NCBI GenBank assembly: GCA_024701455.1
Contig: JABXYP010000001.1
Span: forward strand, 3,724,001-3,788,000
Origin: Bacillus sp. A301a_S52
GTDB taxonomy: Bacteria > Bacillota > Bacilli > Bacillales > Salisediminibacteriaceae
Direction of reading: 5' to 3'
DNA length: 64,000 nt
The notes beneath the pieces are model-generated. The model was not told the DNA's origin, ran no database searches, and worked only from the letters and a program-made list of their open reading frames with translations. Made by a program: the position numbers and the translations under genes. Each line of letters starts with the position of its first letter. Position 1 is the stretch's first letter. This document shows positions 1-8,722 of the stretch, in pieces.

Positions 1-13
1 TTATCCATTAATG

Positions 14-79
14 TGCGGCCCCATTTAGAAACTTCTGTATCTTAATTACATGAGAAGTCGTTTACCTTGTGGAGCCGCA
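14..79. other. Nested inverted repeat at left window edge
   Basis: TGCGGCCCC (14-22) pairs with GGAGCCGCA (71-79) through one G-T pair, enclosing ACTTCT (31-36) and AGAAGT (53-58). It lies just past the stop of the solute-binding-protein gene, so it may act as an mRNA 3' structure, but there is no clear U-tract. Nothing else was recognised in bases 1-116. Confidence 0.3.
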
Positions 80-116
80 AAAAGATCAAAGTTATTGTTT
101 AAGTTTAAATCGACAC

Positions 117-1442
117 TTATTCTATACCTTCAAGGCTTCGACCATCTTGCCATCTTTCATTAAGTTGGTTCATAATATCATCGAATGATTCATCGCGGTT
201 GCCAATGCCCGCTTCGATAATTTGCTCTTTAAACCTTGAATTCCATAAACCCACTTCCCCCGAACTATCCACGCGATCTGCCAAGCCCTGTTCCCCGTCA
301 CGAGCAGGTGCATTAGAAATGAATTCTACTCCTAATTCTTCATATGCTTCCAAGAAATCAGGGAATTCATCACTTACTTTAGGTGAAATACCACCTTCAT
401 CTTCCCAATAGCCTGATTCATCTAGGAAAAATTTAACCCATGCTTCCGCTGCTGCAGGATAATCTGTATTAGCATTAATACCAATATTAAAATCCGGTCC
501 CACCGTCGCATAGACGGTTCCATCCTCATGAGTGTAAGGGAATGGCATAAATTGAATGTCTTCAGGGTTCTCTGCTAATTCTTCTACTTGAGCATATGAC
601 CATGAGCCGAGAATCATAGTTGCAACATCGCCATCTGCAAGCATTTGTTTAGAAAGTTCCCAGTCCGTGGTGAGGGGGTCACCTTCGATAAGTCCCTGAT
701 TAGCGACTTCATACATGAGGTTATAAAGAATATAGTGTGGTTCTCCTTCCGCAAAAGGTGTTTTATTATGTGGAAGGTCATTGGTAAACTGTTCATCCCC
801 AGCAATGGCAAGCCGGTTCGTCTCCCATTGGTCTAATGGCCAACTGTCACCGTAATTTGTATAAAGTGGAATGGCGTCAGTGTTATCTTTAATCATTTGC
901 AGGGCAGATATAAACTCTTCGGGTGTTGCTGGTATACTATCAATCTCTGCTTCTTCGAAAACAGCTTGATTGTAGAGAATACCATCAGAGTTAATCGTAA
1001 TAGGAAGGCCGTACGTTCTACCTTCATATGCAAATTCATCTGCGAATAAATATATCTCACTTAACTCTTCTGTATTTCCCAGTGGTCTAAAAAAATGAGA
1101 CGCATCTTCGATTGGTACATTATCAGGAATCATGAGTACATCCCCATAATCATCTGTATTCATACGAGTACTAACTTGACCTTCATAATCGGTAATAGCT
1201 TCGAACGTGACAGTAACATCTGGATAGGTTTCATTAAAACGCTCTTTATATTCCATAAAAGCAGTATCTACGATGTCTGTTCGGTGAATTAATACGGTTA
1301 TATCTCCAGCCACTTCACCATTATTCGCTTCTTCATCCTTCACTATTCCGTCATTATTACCACCAGTATTCTCATCTCCACACGCAGCTAAAAAAACTAA
1401 AAGCATAATTAATCCTGAAACCAGCCCCAATTTTTTGTTCAT
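117..1442 (-). CDS. ABC transporter sugar-binding lipoprotein (family 1, manno-oligosaccharide cluster)
   Basis: A 441-residue extracellular solute-binding protein. The N-terminus is Lys-rich, followed by a hydrophobic stretch and the lipobox LAAC with Cys at about residue 21, then a Gly/Asn/Glu-rich linker, as in lipoproteins anchored outside the cytoplasmic membrane. The rest is a typical CUT1-family carbohydrate-binding protein (ITVLIHR start, then the LPITINSDGILYNQ region). The ATG is preceded by an SD-like GGAGGAAAG. It is separated from the permeases by the alpha-galactosidase gene and has its own promoter with a cre/LacI-type operator (1493-1521), which suits a component needed in excess. 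It probably feeds the permeases at 3318-5068 with manno-oligosaccharides. The substrate is inferred from neighbours only. Confidence 0.85.
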   Translation of the reverse strand: MNKKLGLVSGLIMLLVFLAACGDENTGGNNDGIVKDEEANNGEVAGDITVLIHRTDIVDTAFMEYKERFNETYPDVTVTFEAITDYEGQVSTRMNTDDYGDVLMIPDNVPIEDASHFFRPLGNTEELSEIYLFADEFAYEGRTYGLPITINSDGILYNQAVFEEAEIDSIPATPEEFISALQMIKDNTDAIPLYTNYGDSWPLDQWETNRLAIAGDEQFTNDLPHNKTPFAEGEPHYILYNLMYEVANQGLIEGDPLTTDWELSKQMLADGDVATMILGSWSYAQVEELAENPEDIQFMPFPYTHEDGTVYATVGPDFNIGINANTDYPAAAEAWVKFFLDESGYWEDEGGISPKVSDEFPDFLEAYEELGVEFISNAPARDGEQGLADRVDSSGEVGLWNSRFKEQIIEAGIGNRDESFDDIMNQLNERWQDGRSLEGIE

Positions 1443-1473
1443 TTTCTTTCCTCCTTCATTTTTTAGTTAATCG

Positions 1474-1499
1474 TTAAGGTAACAATAACTTAAGGTTAA
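1474..1499 (-). promoter_or_regulatory. Two direct TTAmCCTTAA-type motifs at binding-protein start
   Basis: On the minus strand TTAACCTTAA (1490-1499) and TTACCTTAA (1474-1482) lie 16-17 bp apart as direct repeats, the first overlapping the putative -10. Similar motifs occur at three other mannan-gene promoters (7425, 8573, 8745), suggesting a pathway-specific regulator. The function is inferred. Confidence 0.35.
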
Positions 1500-1521
1500 T
1501 ATGTAATCGCTTTCTTGTCAA
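1493..1521 (-). promoter_or_regulatory. Promoter with cre-like operator, binding-protein gene
   Basis: On the minus strand TTGACA (1516-1521) is followed after 17 bases by a weak TAACCT (1493-1498). The spacer holds AGAAAGCGATTACA (1502-1515), which fits the cre consensus TGWAANCGNTNWCA with one mismatch. CcpA, or a LacI-family sugar regulator, bound here would block RNA polymerase. The same layout is seen at 7389-7417. Confidence 0.6.
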
Positions 1522-1742
1522 CGGGTGTGAGAATAATAAAGAGAGGGAGGATCGTTTGCGATGTAAGTTAGATAGGTTTTAAGTTGAAATAGTAACAGTA
1601 AGTGATAGAGGTAATAAACCAGTAACTCTCAGAAAATGTGCTTTTTGTAACGGGAGCTCCATGGATAAGGTAGAATTTCCAGGAGCATGTTACTATGAAG
1701 GTGATGCAATTAATCACTATAAATATTCTTATAAAGACATGC

Positions 1743-1775
1743 AAAAAATGACCCGTATTATCACCACACGGGCCA
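1743..1775 (-). terminator. Intrinsic terminator after alpha-galactosidase gene
   Basis: On the minus strand an 8-bp stem TGGCCCGT/ACGGGTCA (1749-1756 with 1768-1775, one G-T pair) is followed by six T (1743-1748). The remaining bases 1522-1742 hold no convincing gene. Confidence 0.75.
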
Positions 1776-1796
1776 TTGTTCAATCTAATAAACTGT

Positions 1797-2963
1797 CTAT
1801 TTTTCTTTAGAGATAAGTCTAAAAACCGCACATTCATGGCTCTTCAATGTTTTACTTATCCATTCTGCCTGTAGCTCCTTCCGTTCATTTGTCCATACAT
1901 CTTTCATTAAATAGTTTCCGTCTTCGAGGAGATCACTCAGGCTAAGAACAGCCTCTTTAGGCTCATTAAAGCGATTTAGCAAGCCAATCGCAATGTCATT
2001 ATTCGCAAGAGGTTTTACCCAATAATCAATCCCATGTTCTTTTTTAAGAAGATGACCTTGTATACCTAATGGATCTTGATTAATGGCAATCATCTCTTTA
2101 TTTAGTAAAATCGTTTTGGTTTCCTCACTCATTTTTCGAATATCACAACCAATAAGAAGAGGGGCTGCAAGGAGACACCACAAGCTAAAATGTGATTTAT
2201 ATTCATTATACGTACAGCCGGGTCCAAGCCAATCATTTAATCCATTAATCCCCACGACTAACATATCTGGATCGTTCCAACCACCTGGCCCTGCGTAGTG
2301 ATGAAGTGCATGGGTCTCATCTATAATATGATTAATTGACCAGCCCCAGTTTATATCCTCATCAAAGCTGTCTTTAATATCTGGGGTTGTACGCCACATA
2401 TGACCAATGTCCCGCGCCCACGTTTCTGGATGTGATTTCCCATGTTCACAAATACTGAAGACCATGTCTCTCCCAGTTTTCATCAAGGCGTCCCTCATCG
2501 TCACGTAATCTTCTTTTACCCCTCTTCCTATTGGATCACCTGGGAGTTCACGGTAATCATACTTTAGTAAATCAAACCCTTGGTCAGCAATTAATTGTGC
2601 ATCTCTTTCTTCATATCCTAAGCTTCCTGGTTTTTCTCCGTATGTTTTTTGGCCACAGCCTAAATAGGTGCCTGCTAAAAGTCCTTTTTCATGGATATAA
2701 TCTGTGACGGGTTTCATGCCGTTCGGAAATTTTTGAGGGTCAGGAACTAGATTACCAGCACTATCTCTCTCGTCTGCCATCCACCCGTCATCAATGTTGA
2801 TATAGCGGTATCCTGCTTCTAAAAGACCTGATTTTACCATGACATCTGCACTCTGTTTTATCAACTCTTCCGTTGGTTCACACCCGAAAGTATTAAATGA
2901 GTTCCATCCCATAGGGGGAGTTTTAGCCAATCCTTCAGCATATCGTTTTGGTTTTAAAGTCAT
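1797..2963 (-). CDS. GH27 alpha-galactosidase
   Basis: About 388 residues, an intracellular glycoside hydrolase family 27 enzyme that removes alpha-1,6-galactosyl branches from galactomannan oligosaccharides. Family marks are TPPMGWNSFNTFGC near the N-terminus, YINIDDGWM, LKYDYR with the nucleophile Asp at about 136, and GGWNDPDMLVVG containing the acid/base Asp. There is no signal peptide, so it acts after import. I start at the ATG of MTLKPKRY because GGAGGAGAAGGC sits just before it; the frame is open six codons further to 2981, but that ATG has no SD. It lies downstream of the two permease genes, separated by a dispersed repeat, and ends in a terminator (1743-1775). Confidence 0.9.
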   Translation of the reverse strand: MTLKPKRYAEGLAKTPPMGWNSFNTFGCEPTEELIKQSADVMVKSGLLEAGYRYINIDDGWMADERDSAGNLVPDPQKFPNGMKPVTDYIHEKGLLAGTYLGCGQKTYGEKPGSLGYEERDAQLIADQGFDLLKYDYRELPGDPIGRGVKEDYVTMRDALMKTGRDMVFSICEHGKSHPETWARDIGHMWRTTPDIKDSFDEDINWGWSINHIIDETHALHHYAGPGGWNDPDMLVVGINGLNDWLGPGCTYNEYKSHFSLWCLLAAPLLIGCDIRKMSEETKTILLNKEMIAINQDPLGIQGHLLKKEHGIDYWVKPLANNDIAIGLLNRFNEPKEAVLSLSDLLEDGNYLMKDVWTNERKELQAEWISKTLKSHECAVFRLISKEK

Positions 2964-3060
2964 GCCTTCTCCTCCAAACAAATAAAATTGATTAGTTTCT
3001 CTTACACTTTATTTCTCCATGTTGATACCACTTACGCAAAACAATTTCTACCTTTTCCCC

Positions 3061-3196
3061 ATAAAATGAACGTTCAATCAGTCGTAGTTGAGTTAATCAG
3101 GATAATAGTGTTCGTGAACTCCCGATTAAATAGAGTTAGCCCTCCTTTCTATTTTGATCCGGGAGTTTTTACGAACGCTTACTTGTGCTAAAATGA
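3061..3196 (+). repeat. Dispersed intergenic repeat, copy 1
   Basis: Begins ATAAAATGAACGTTCAATCAG and ends ACGAACGCTTACTTGTGCTA. It shares with the other copies the blocks AGTTGAGTTAATCAGGA, CTCCCGATTAAATAGAG, CTATTTTGATCCGGGAG and TACGAACGCTTA. The first hairpin of the consensus is shortened here. It sits inside the mannan cluster between permease and alpha-galactosidase genes. Confidence 0.7.
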
Positions 3197-3317
3197 CAAT
3201 GCGATTGGTAGGCTCCTCTTTTCATATCCCATCCATATGTCATCTCCTTCACAAATAATTACGCCATATCTTGTCCTCCCTACTAATCACTGCTATTCAT
3301 TTTATAAGAGTCTTTAG
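3197..3317. other. Gap with two orphan SD-ATG pairs
   Basis: On the minus strand GGGAGG then ATG, and GAAGGAG then ATG, each run into a stop within a few codons. A third frame is open from about 3286 to 3188 (32 codons, no start). This could be the decayed end or start of a lost gene next to the repeat, but no family was recognised. Confidence 0.2.
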
Positions 3318-4145
3318 CTATTTCACTGATCCTTCAGTAAATCCGTTATATATATATTTTTGTAACAAAACAAACACAATCAGAGTTGGGATAATGACGA
3401 TGATAACGCCTGCACAAATTACTTCCCATTGTGATCCATATGGGCCTTGAAAACGGAATAAGGCTGTTGAAACAACTTGCAGATCTGGGCGTGGCATATA
3501 TAAAAATGGAATATAAAAGTCGTTGTAAATCGTGACACCGCGAATGATTAAGACCGTTGCCATGGCAGGTTTTAGTTGCGGTAAAATAATTTTTCTAAAG
3601 ATAGTAAAATACGAAGCACCATCTAACATTGCTGACTCATCTAGCGATATTGAAACTCTATCTAGAAATTGCAAGAAAATATATACCGCGATAATATCTG
3701 TGCTCATAAAAAGGACGATGGCAGACCATCTCGTGTTAAACAAACCTAATCCACTAATAATTTGAAACGTGGCAACTTGTGTTGTCACCGCTGGGATTAA
3801 AGTAGCCAGTAAAAACAAACCTAGTAACACTTTACTCCCGCGAAATTTAAAGCGGCTTAAGATATAAGCAATCATTGCGCCAAAAAGAATCGCAAAAAAG
3901 ACGGAAACAACGAGCATAAATGCTGTATTTGCAAAACCAAGAAGCATATTACCTTCAGTAAACGCACGGACATAGTTTTCAACATTCATCCAACTTTCTG
4001 GTGGAGAAAGCGGGCCTGTTGTGGCATATTCTTCCCGTGTTTTAAAAGAGGCAAAAAGGACGACAATGATGGGTATTGCAGTAATTAACACACCAATTAT
4101 GAGTGACAAATACTTCATAACTGCCCAAAAATATTTCATTGTCAC
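3318..4145 (-). CDS. ABC transporter permease, MalG/AraQ type
   Basis: A 275-residue inner permease of a CUT1 sugar importer. Six hydrophobic segments are visible, starting with MKYLSLIIGVLITAIPIIVV. The EAA-type loop ESAMLDGASYFTIFRKIILP contacts the ATPase, and the protein ends in the family-typical YIYNGFTEGSVK. Its ATG overlaps the stop of the upstream permease by 4 bases (ATGA), so the two are translationally coupled. No ATPase gene is in the window, so a shared MsmX-type ATPase encoded elsewhere is likely. The substrate, manno-oligosaccharides, is inferred from the surrounding GH113, GH27 and epimerase genes. Confidence 0.88.
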   Translation of the reverse strand: MTMKYFWAVMKYLSLIIGVLITAIPIIVVLFASFKTREEYATTGPLSPPESWMNVENYVRAFTEGNMLLGFANTAFMLVVSVFFAILFGAMIAYILSRFKFRGSKVLLGLFLLATLIPAVTTQVATFQIISGLGLFNTRWSAIVLFMSTDIIAVYIFLQFLDRVSISLDESAMLDGASYFTIFRKIILPQLKPAMATVLIIRGVTIYNDFYIPFLYMPRPDLQVVSTALFRFQGPYGSQWEVICAGVIIVIIPTLIVFVLLQKYIYNGFTEGSVK

Positions 4146-5068
4146 GCCTCCTTGTCTCTTAACAGTAATCGTTGTACCAACGTCACGATAATGATAATAA
4201 TTAACAGGACAACCGCCATGGCTGATGCAAGTCCAATACGGTTATATTCAAATGCTGTTGTCATCGTTTGGATCACAAATGTCGTACTGCCATTAGCACC
4301 ACCTGTCATAATAAATGGAATTTCAAACACACCGATAGCACCACTAATCGCAAGTATTAGATTAAGCTCGACAATTCTCTTAATACTAGGTAGAATAATG
4401 AATCTAAATTTTTGCCAACTATTTGCACCATCAATATCTGCTGCTTCATATATCTCTTTTGAAATAGACGAAATGGCCCCGAGAAAAATGATGAAATTAA
4501 ACCCCATGTAACGCCACACGGAAGTTCCTGCTAATGATATATTGATGAGATCAGGATTTCCAAGCCAAAGTTGCGTATATTCCCCTAAACCTATCAAACT
4601 AAGTAATGAATCTAGCGTCCCTTCTGGTCGAAAGAAAAATAGAAAAATAAAACCAATGGCGACGCCATTCAATAAATAAGGGAAAAATATAACGCCTTTG
4701 AAAAAATTTTTGAACCTCACATTAAAACTCAAGACCGTTGCAAAATATAACGCGAGGCCCATCTGAATAAAGGTGGCAAAAAAGTAATATAAACTGACGA
4801 CAAATACAGCAAAATATTCTGGTCTCGTAAACATGAGGACATAGTTGTGAAAACCGACCCACTCTTTGTTCGGACTAATCCCGTTCCAGTTATGGAAGCT
4901 ATAAATGATCATATTAACTAAAGGTAAGTAAGAAAATGTTAATAGTAATGTCACAGGAATAAGTGAAAACAAAACAATAATTAGCATTTTTTGTTTTTTA
5001 TAATTAAAATTTTTAGAGGACAATAACTTGGAGAATTTTGTAGACTTTTGATAAACGGATTGAGCCAT
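4142..5068 (-). CDS. ABC transporter permease, MalF/UgpA type
   Basis: A CUT1-family permease of about 308 residues. It has a basic N-terminus, about six membrane segments and the EAA loop EAADIDGANSWQKFRFIILP near residue 215. I choose the start MAQSVYQK because GGAGGGG lies eight bases before it; an ATG five codons upstream (5083) has a weaker SD. It follows the GH113 gene by about 80 bases and overlaps the second permease, so the pair forms the membrane part of the manno-oligosaccharide importer with the binding protein at 117-1442. Confidence 0.87.
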   Translation of the reverse strand: MAQSVYQKSTKFSKLLSSKNFNYKKQKMLIIVLFSLIPVTLLLTFSYLPLVNMIIYSFHNWNGISPNKEWVGFHNYVLMFTRPEYFAVFVVSLYYFFATFIQMGLALYFATVLSFNVRFKNFFKGVIFFPYLLNGVAIGFIFLFFFRPEGTLDSLLSLIGLGEYTQLWLGNPDLINISLAGTSVWRYMGFNFIIFLGAISSISKEIYEAADIDGANSWQKFRFIILPSIKRIVELNLILAISGAIGVFEIPFIMTGGANGSTTFVIQTMTTAFEYNRIGLASAMAVVLLIIIIIVTLVQRLLLRDKEA

Positions 5069-5149
5069 TCTTTTCCCCTCCATGTAAACACCTTTTTATC
5101 ATGTCGAAGCGTCGTTTTATATCAAGTTGCCAATGACTAGCCGTGTTTT

Positions 5150-6094
5150 CTATCTCTTAGCTATTTTATTTGAGGTAAAAAATGATTTAATGACCTCAGC
5201 CGCAGGCTTTCCGTAAACACAGTAGTCATCATTTTCACTTGCATCCTCAAGACGATAAAGCTTAGCTGGCCAATCCCATAACATAAATCCATAAAACCAC
5301 TTTTGCCCATGAAAGAATTTAAACATCTCTTCATAAAACACTCTTTGTTCGTTCATATCGATTTGCCCTCGATTCTTATTCCAATCGTTAGGAACAGAAC
5401 CAGATTCGAGACGGCTCGGACACCCTGCTTCCATGAAGAAGAACGGTTTTTGCCACGACTCCACAATTTTTTTTATGCGCGATTTATGATGTTCCCAAGA
5501 CCCTATCGGGTAATAACCACTAGAAGACATCACGTCAACTGCGTCCCACCAGGTCACTTCGTCTTCTTGATATTTGTCACAGTTATACGTGATGATGCCA
5601 GAATACACTTGGCGGACTTTTTGAATTAAATCCCGCCATTCTTTTTCTCTCCTTTCTGTCTGTACCATTTCACAGCCAACACAAAGCATCTCACATCCTG
5701 TATCCTCTGCTAATTTGGCATAATGTAACATGAAAGACTCATAGCTTTTAAACCACTGTGACCATGTAGGTTCACAAGGGACATCTTTATCAAAAAAATT
5801 AATATGCGCTCGCCACGTTCCGTCTCTTACATTAACAATAGGCTTTAAGATGACGCTTAGACCAAGACTTTTCGCTTTGGCAATTGCCCACCGTACGTTC
5901 TCATCTGTGACCATTGGTGGCTCTGCAAATGTTATGTCCGGCGAATGAGCCGTCTCTTGTAAACCTTGAAAAGCAATTGCTGTCCAGTTAATTGCTAAGT
6001 TTGTCATTTCTTCCATAGAACGTTCTGCCTCGTTTGAACGCCAATCCTCGCTATTTCCTATCCATCCCCACGTCATACCTTTAATATAGTCCAT
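5150..6094 (-). CDS. GH113 beta-1,4-mannanase (intracellular)
   Basis: 314 residues, a TIM-barrel hydrolase of family 113 acting on beta-1,4-mannosidic bonds. Visible family features are the start KGMTWGWIG, the acid/base Glu in LCVGCEM (about residue 142) and the nucleophile Glu in FFFMEAGCPS (about 222), both at strand ends as in clan GH-A. There is no signal peptide, so it should cut imported manno-oligosaccharides in the cytoplasm, complementing the secreted GH5 enzyme. It follows the 2-epimerase gene by 21 bases, in one operon with it. Assignment to GH113 rather than another clan-A family rests on overall resemblance to the Alicyclobacillus-type enzyme. Confidence 0.82.
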   Translation of the reverse strand: MDYIKGMTWGWIGNSEDWRSNEAERSMEEMTNLAINWTAIAFQGLQETAHSPDITFAEPPMVTDENVRWAIAKAKSLGLSVILKPIVNVRDGTWRAHINFFDKDVPCEPTWSQWFKSYESFMLHYAKLAEDTGCEMLCVGCEMVQTERREKEWRDLIQKVRQVYSGIITYNCDKYQEDEVTWWDAVDVMSSSGYYPIGSWEHHKSRIKKIVESWQKPFFFMEAGCPSRLESGSVPNDWNKNRGQIDMNEQRVFYEEMFKFFHGQKWFYGFMLWDWPAKLYRLEDASENDDYCVYGKPAAEVIKSFFTSNKIAKR

Positions 6095-6115
6095 CGAAAA
6101 ATGTCCTTTCTCAAG

Positions 6116-7330
6116 TTAAGATTTACAACGATCGATACGCTCTATTAATTCAAAGCAACATCGGGAATTATGGTAAGGGCACTTCCAAGGCTCTACTTTA
6201 GGTCTATCAAGATAGGCATTGTTTTGCTCATCTAATTTCCAATACCATTCACCATAGTGCTTATCGACCATATGCTGTTTAGTGAATCGCCATAACTTAT
6301 AGACCGCTTCTAAATAATCGTTACTTAACGTTAATTGATAGGCATTAAAGAAGCCTATCATCCCTTCTGCCTGCACCCACCATACTTTTTCTTCATCCAC
6401 ATCGTCGCCTTCACGTTCATTTATTAATCCTCCACTTTCAGAAAAGCCCTCTATCGCTACTTTTTCTGCCATATCAATCGATGTTCTTCTTACTTTTTCA
6501 AGTCGCTTTTCATCTCCTAGAACTTCTGCAGCTTCATATAACAACCAGCTGCCTTCAATATCATGTCCATAAGATACAATATTTGCCATTCCATGCCACT
6601 GTCGATCAAAAAATAGCGTGAATTGATCAGTCGGGCCAACGATGTGTTTTAGCATCACATCGATCAGCTCAGTAATCCGCTCCTTTAGTTGAGGACTTTT
6701 CCACACCTTAAATAGATTCGTATAGGCTTCTAAAATATGAAGGTGTGTATTCATAGATTTTTCCGCCTCCATATCACTTTCACTTAAACGAGGATCTTGC
6801 TCCATCTTCCACTCTTTAGTAAACGCTTCCAAATAGCCTTTATACTGCCTATCGTATCCGTATTTCTCTATTAAATAAAAGATGTCTTTTGCTATTTGAA
6901 GACTTTCTTCATGGCATGTTATTTTGAAATACTCAGCTAACGCATAGATAGCGAAGGATTGGTTGTATATGTGCTTTCGTGTTTCTTGAGGTTTCCCTTT
7001 ATGATCCACCATCCAATAAACACCACCATCTTCCTTATCTAAAAAGAAGTCTCTTAAATAGACATAAGCATGATTCGCAGTCTCTAAGTAGTGACGATTA
7101 CCAAATACATGATAGGCCTTTGAAAAGGTCCAAAGAATTCTTGAGTTAAGAATGCCCCCCTTAGGTGCCTTCTCGTCTACTTTATTATGAGTCGTGAGAT
7201 ACCCGTAAAATCCGCCGTTTGTTTTATCCATCACATGTGTTACCCAATAAGGGAGAATATTAGCCACTAATTCATTTTTAAGCTCTTGCGACAATTCATC
7301 TAACTTTCTTTGCTTCTCCAATTCTTTCAC
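6116..7330 (-). CDS. Cellobiose/mannobiose 2-epimerase (AGE family)
   Basis: 404 residues of the N-acylglucosamine 2-epimerase superfamily, an (alpha/alpha)6 barrel. The motifs PYWVTHVMDKTNGGFYGYL, LNSRILWTFSKAY, HIYNQSFAIYAL, GHDIEGSWLLYEAA and the late WKCPYHNSRCCFE supply the active-site His residues typical of cellobiose 2-epimerases. In a mannan cluster the likely reaction is beta-mannobiose to mannosyl-glucose. The frame opens with GTG at 7330, but a TTG three codons in (7321) has better spacing from GAAGGTG, so the start is uncertain. First gene of the operon, preceded by a strong promoter (7389-7417). No GH130 phosphorylase, the usual next step, is in the window. Confidence 0.85.
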   Translation of the reverse strand: MKELEKQRKLDELSQELKNELVANILPYWVTHVMDKTNGGFYGYLTTHNKVDEKAPKGGILNSRILWTFSKAYHVFGNRHYLETANHAYVYLRDFFLDKEDGGVYWMVDHKGKPQETRKHIYNQSFAIYALAEYFKITCHEESLQIAKDIFYLIEKYGYDRQYKGYLEAFTKEWKMEQDPRLSESDMEAEKSMNTHLHILEAYTNLFKVWKSPQLKERITELIDVMLKHIVGPTDQFTLFFDRQWHGMANIVSYGHDIEGSWLLYEAAEVLGDEKRLEKVRRTSIDMAEKVAIEGFSESGGLINEREGDDVDEEKVWWVQAEGMIGFFNAYQLTLSNDYLEAVYKLWRFTKQHMVDKHYGEWYWKLDEQNNAYLDRPKVEPWKCPYHNSRCCFELIERIDRCKS

Positions 7331-7388
7331 CTTCTTGCATCAATTTATTATCTCCTGTAAATTACTTTATCGTTTAAGTTATAAAATA

Positions 7389-7417
7389 ATCATATAGTGA
7401 TAACGCTTACTTGTCAA
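7389..7417 (-). promoter_or_regulatory. Sigma-A promoter with cre-like operator, mannan operon
   Basis: On the minus strand TTGACA (7412-7417), a 17-base spacer and TATGAT (7389-7394). The spacer carries AGTAAGCGTTATCA (7398-7411), one mismatch from the cre consensus. TCACCTTAA (7425-7433 on the plus strand) lies just upstream of the -35. Confidence 0.75.
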
Positions 7418-7529
7418 TCTTTAATCACCTTAAAATTGGTATTATTGAATACTAAAGTCGGCTCTCATGCATTCAAAAACGGGGACACAGCTAATGTAAG
7501 TCTATGACGACGGCACAAGTCATGAAAAA

Positions 7530-7564
7530 AGCTGTTTCAAAAGCTTAGACTTTTGAAACAGCAT
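7530..7564 (-). terminator. Intrinsic terminator after acetyl esterase gene
   Basis: GCTGTTTCAAAAG and CTTTTGAAACAGC form a long stem just after the esterase stop, with T residues following on the minus strand (aaaaaa at the left flank). It separates the esterase from the mannan operon. Confidence 0.75.
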
Positions 7565-7577
7565 CGTGGCTTTCCAA

Positions 7578-8534
7578 TTATGAACGTAAATATTGCATGA
7601 TTATATCGTGAAGACCCGGCAAATTTTCATGTGAAAAGTCTGGGTAGATTTCTAATTGTTTTTCTGACTTAATGCGATTAAATGCTGCAAACTGTGTTGA
7701 AGGGGGACAAATGGTATCCATCAATCCGGTTGCCATGAGCGTTTTTGCTTGAATCCTTTCGGCTAAGTGCTGAATGTCGATATATCCAAGAGTCGTAAAG
7801 ACTTCTTCGACACGCTTATGCTGTGGATCAAAACGTCGAAAATAATGTTTAATATCCTCATACGCATCAATCGCTAGATCTAATTCCCACACACGTTTAA
7901 AATCACTTAAAAAAGGATAAACAGCCGCTGCTTTTTTTATTCGCGGCTCCAATGAGGCACATACTAACGTTAAAGCACCACCTTGTGACCAGCCTGTAGC
8001 CGATACATTCGCTCCATCAATCTCGTCCATTCCAATTACTATTTGGGCTAATTGGGCACAATCGAGATAAACATCCCGAAAAAATAAGTTATCTTTATCG
8101 TCATCCAACCCTCTTATAATATGACCTTTTAAAGTATTCCCTTTAACACCGCCAACATCCTCTGATTCTCCCCCTTGTCCTCTGACATCCATTGCAAATA
8201 CGGCATGACCTAACGCCGCATAAGCCAATTTACTGCTCCAATCCCCAGCGTTCATACTGTAGCCGTGAAACATGAGCACAGCTGGCGCAGGGTCAGACAC
8301 AGACACTGGCTTCACATATTTCACATGAATACGCGCCCCTTTAACACCCGTAAAATACATGTCATAGCAAGTGGCAAAAGGAACCTGAAAATCACTTTTC
8401 TTAAAATGGACTTGCGGATCGACCGCACACATTTCACTAAGCCCTCGTTCCCAATAGTCATCAAAATCAACCGGTTTTGGATTAGTCCCTTTGTATACTT
8501 TTAGTTCGGATAAAGGTAAGTCAATTGTCGGCAC
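7578..8534 (-). CDS. CE7 acetyl esterase / cephalosporin-C deacetylase
   Basis: About 318 residues, an alpha/beta hydrolase of carbohydrate esterase family 7, which deacetylates oligosaccharides in the cytoplasm. Family signs are FHGYSMNAGDW, VRGQGGESED, the nucleophile elbow TGWSQGG, GLMDTICPPSTQFAAFN with the catalytic Asp, and the final YPDFSHE with the catalytic His. I start at GTG (MPTIDLPLSELKVYKG): AAGGAGGAG lies upstream, and CE7 proteins begin at this point. The longer frame to 8564 would place the SD inside the gene. It sits between the mannan operon and the GH5 mannanase, so acetylated mannan oligomers are likely substrates. Confidence 0.88.
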   Translation of the reverse strand: MPTIDLPLSELKVYKGTNPKPVDFDDYWERGLSEMCAVDPQVHFKKSDFQVPFATCYDMYFTGVKGARIHVKYVKPVSVSDPAPAVLMFHGYSMNAGDWSSKLAYAALGHAVFAMDVRGQGGESEDVGGVKGNTLKGHIIRGLDDDKDNLFFRDVYLDCAQLAQIVIGMDEIDGANVSATGWSQGGALTLVCASLEPRIKKAAAVYPFLSDFKRVWELDLAIDAYEDIKHYFRRFDPQHKRVEEVFTTLGYIDIQHLAERIQAKTLMATGLMDTICPPSTQFAAFNRIKSEKQLEIYPDFSHENLPGLHDIIMQYLRS

Positions 8535-8572
8535 GTTAGCCCACTCCTCCTTGTTTATATTCAAATTACCAA

Positions 8573-8581
8573 TTACCTTAA
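8573..8581 (-). promoter_or_regulatory. TTACCTTAA motif upstream of esterase gene
   Basis: TTACCTTAA lies about 40 bases before the GTG start. It is one of the four TTACCTTAA-like sites at mannan gene promoters. No clear -35/-10 pair was resolved for this gene. Confidence 0.3.
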
Positions 8582-8722
8582 GGATAACTACTTAATAGTT
8601 TACCTGAAAAATGAATAACCTCAATCCCTATGCGACTTTTTATTCAATTTAATAAAACAATATATAACAAACTATATTAAATATTATTATTAAGTAAATG
8701 GTATTAAAATTCAACCTCTTTA

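Noticed and set aside
1568..1837. 89-codon minus-strand frame
   Set aside because: It overlaps the alpha-galactosidase end and runs through its terminator; no SD and no protein-like pattern.
2083..2298. Plus-strand frames inside the alpha-galactosidase gene, and similar antisense frames in other genes
   Set aside because: Shadows of well-supported genes on the other strand, without SD or family features.
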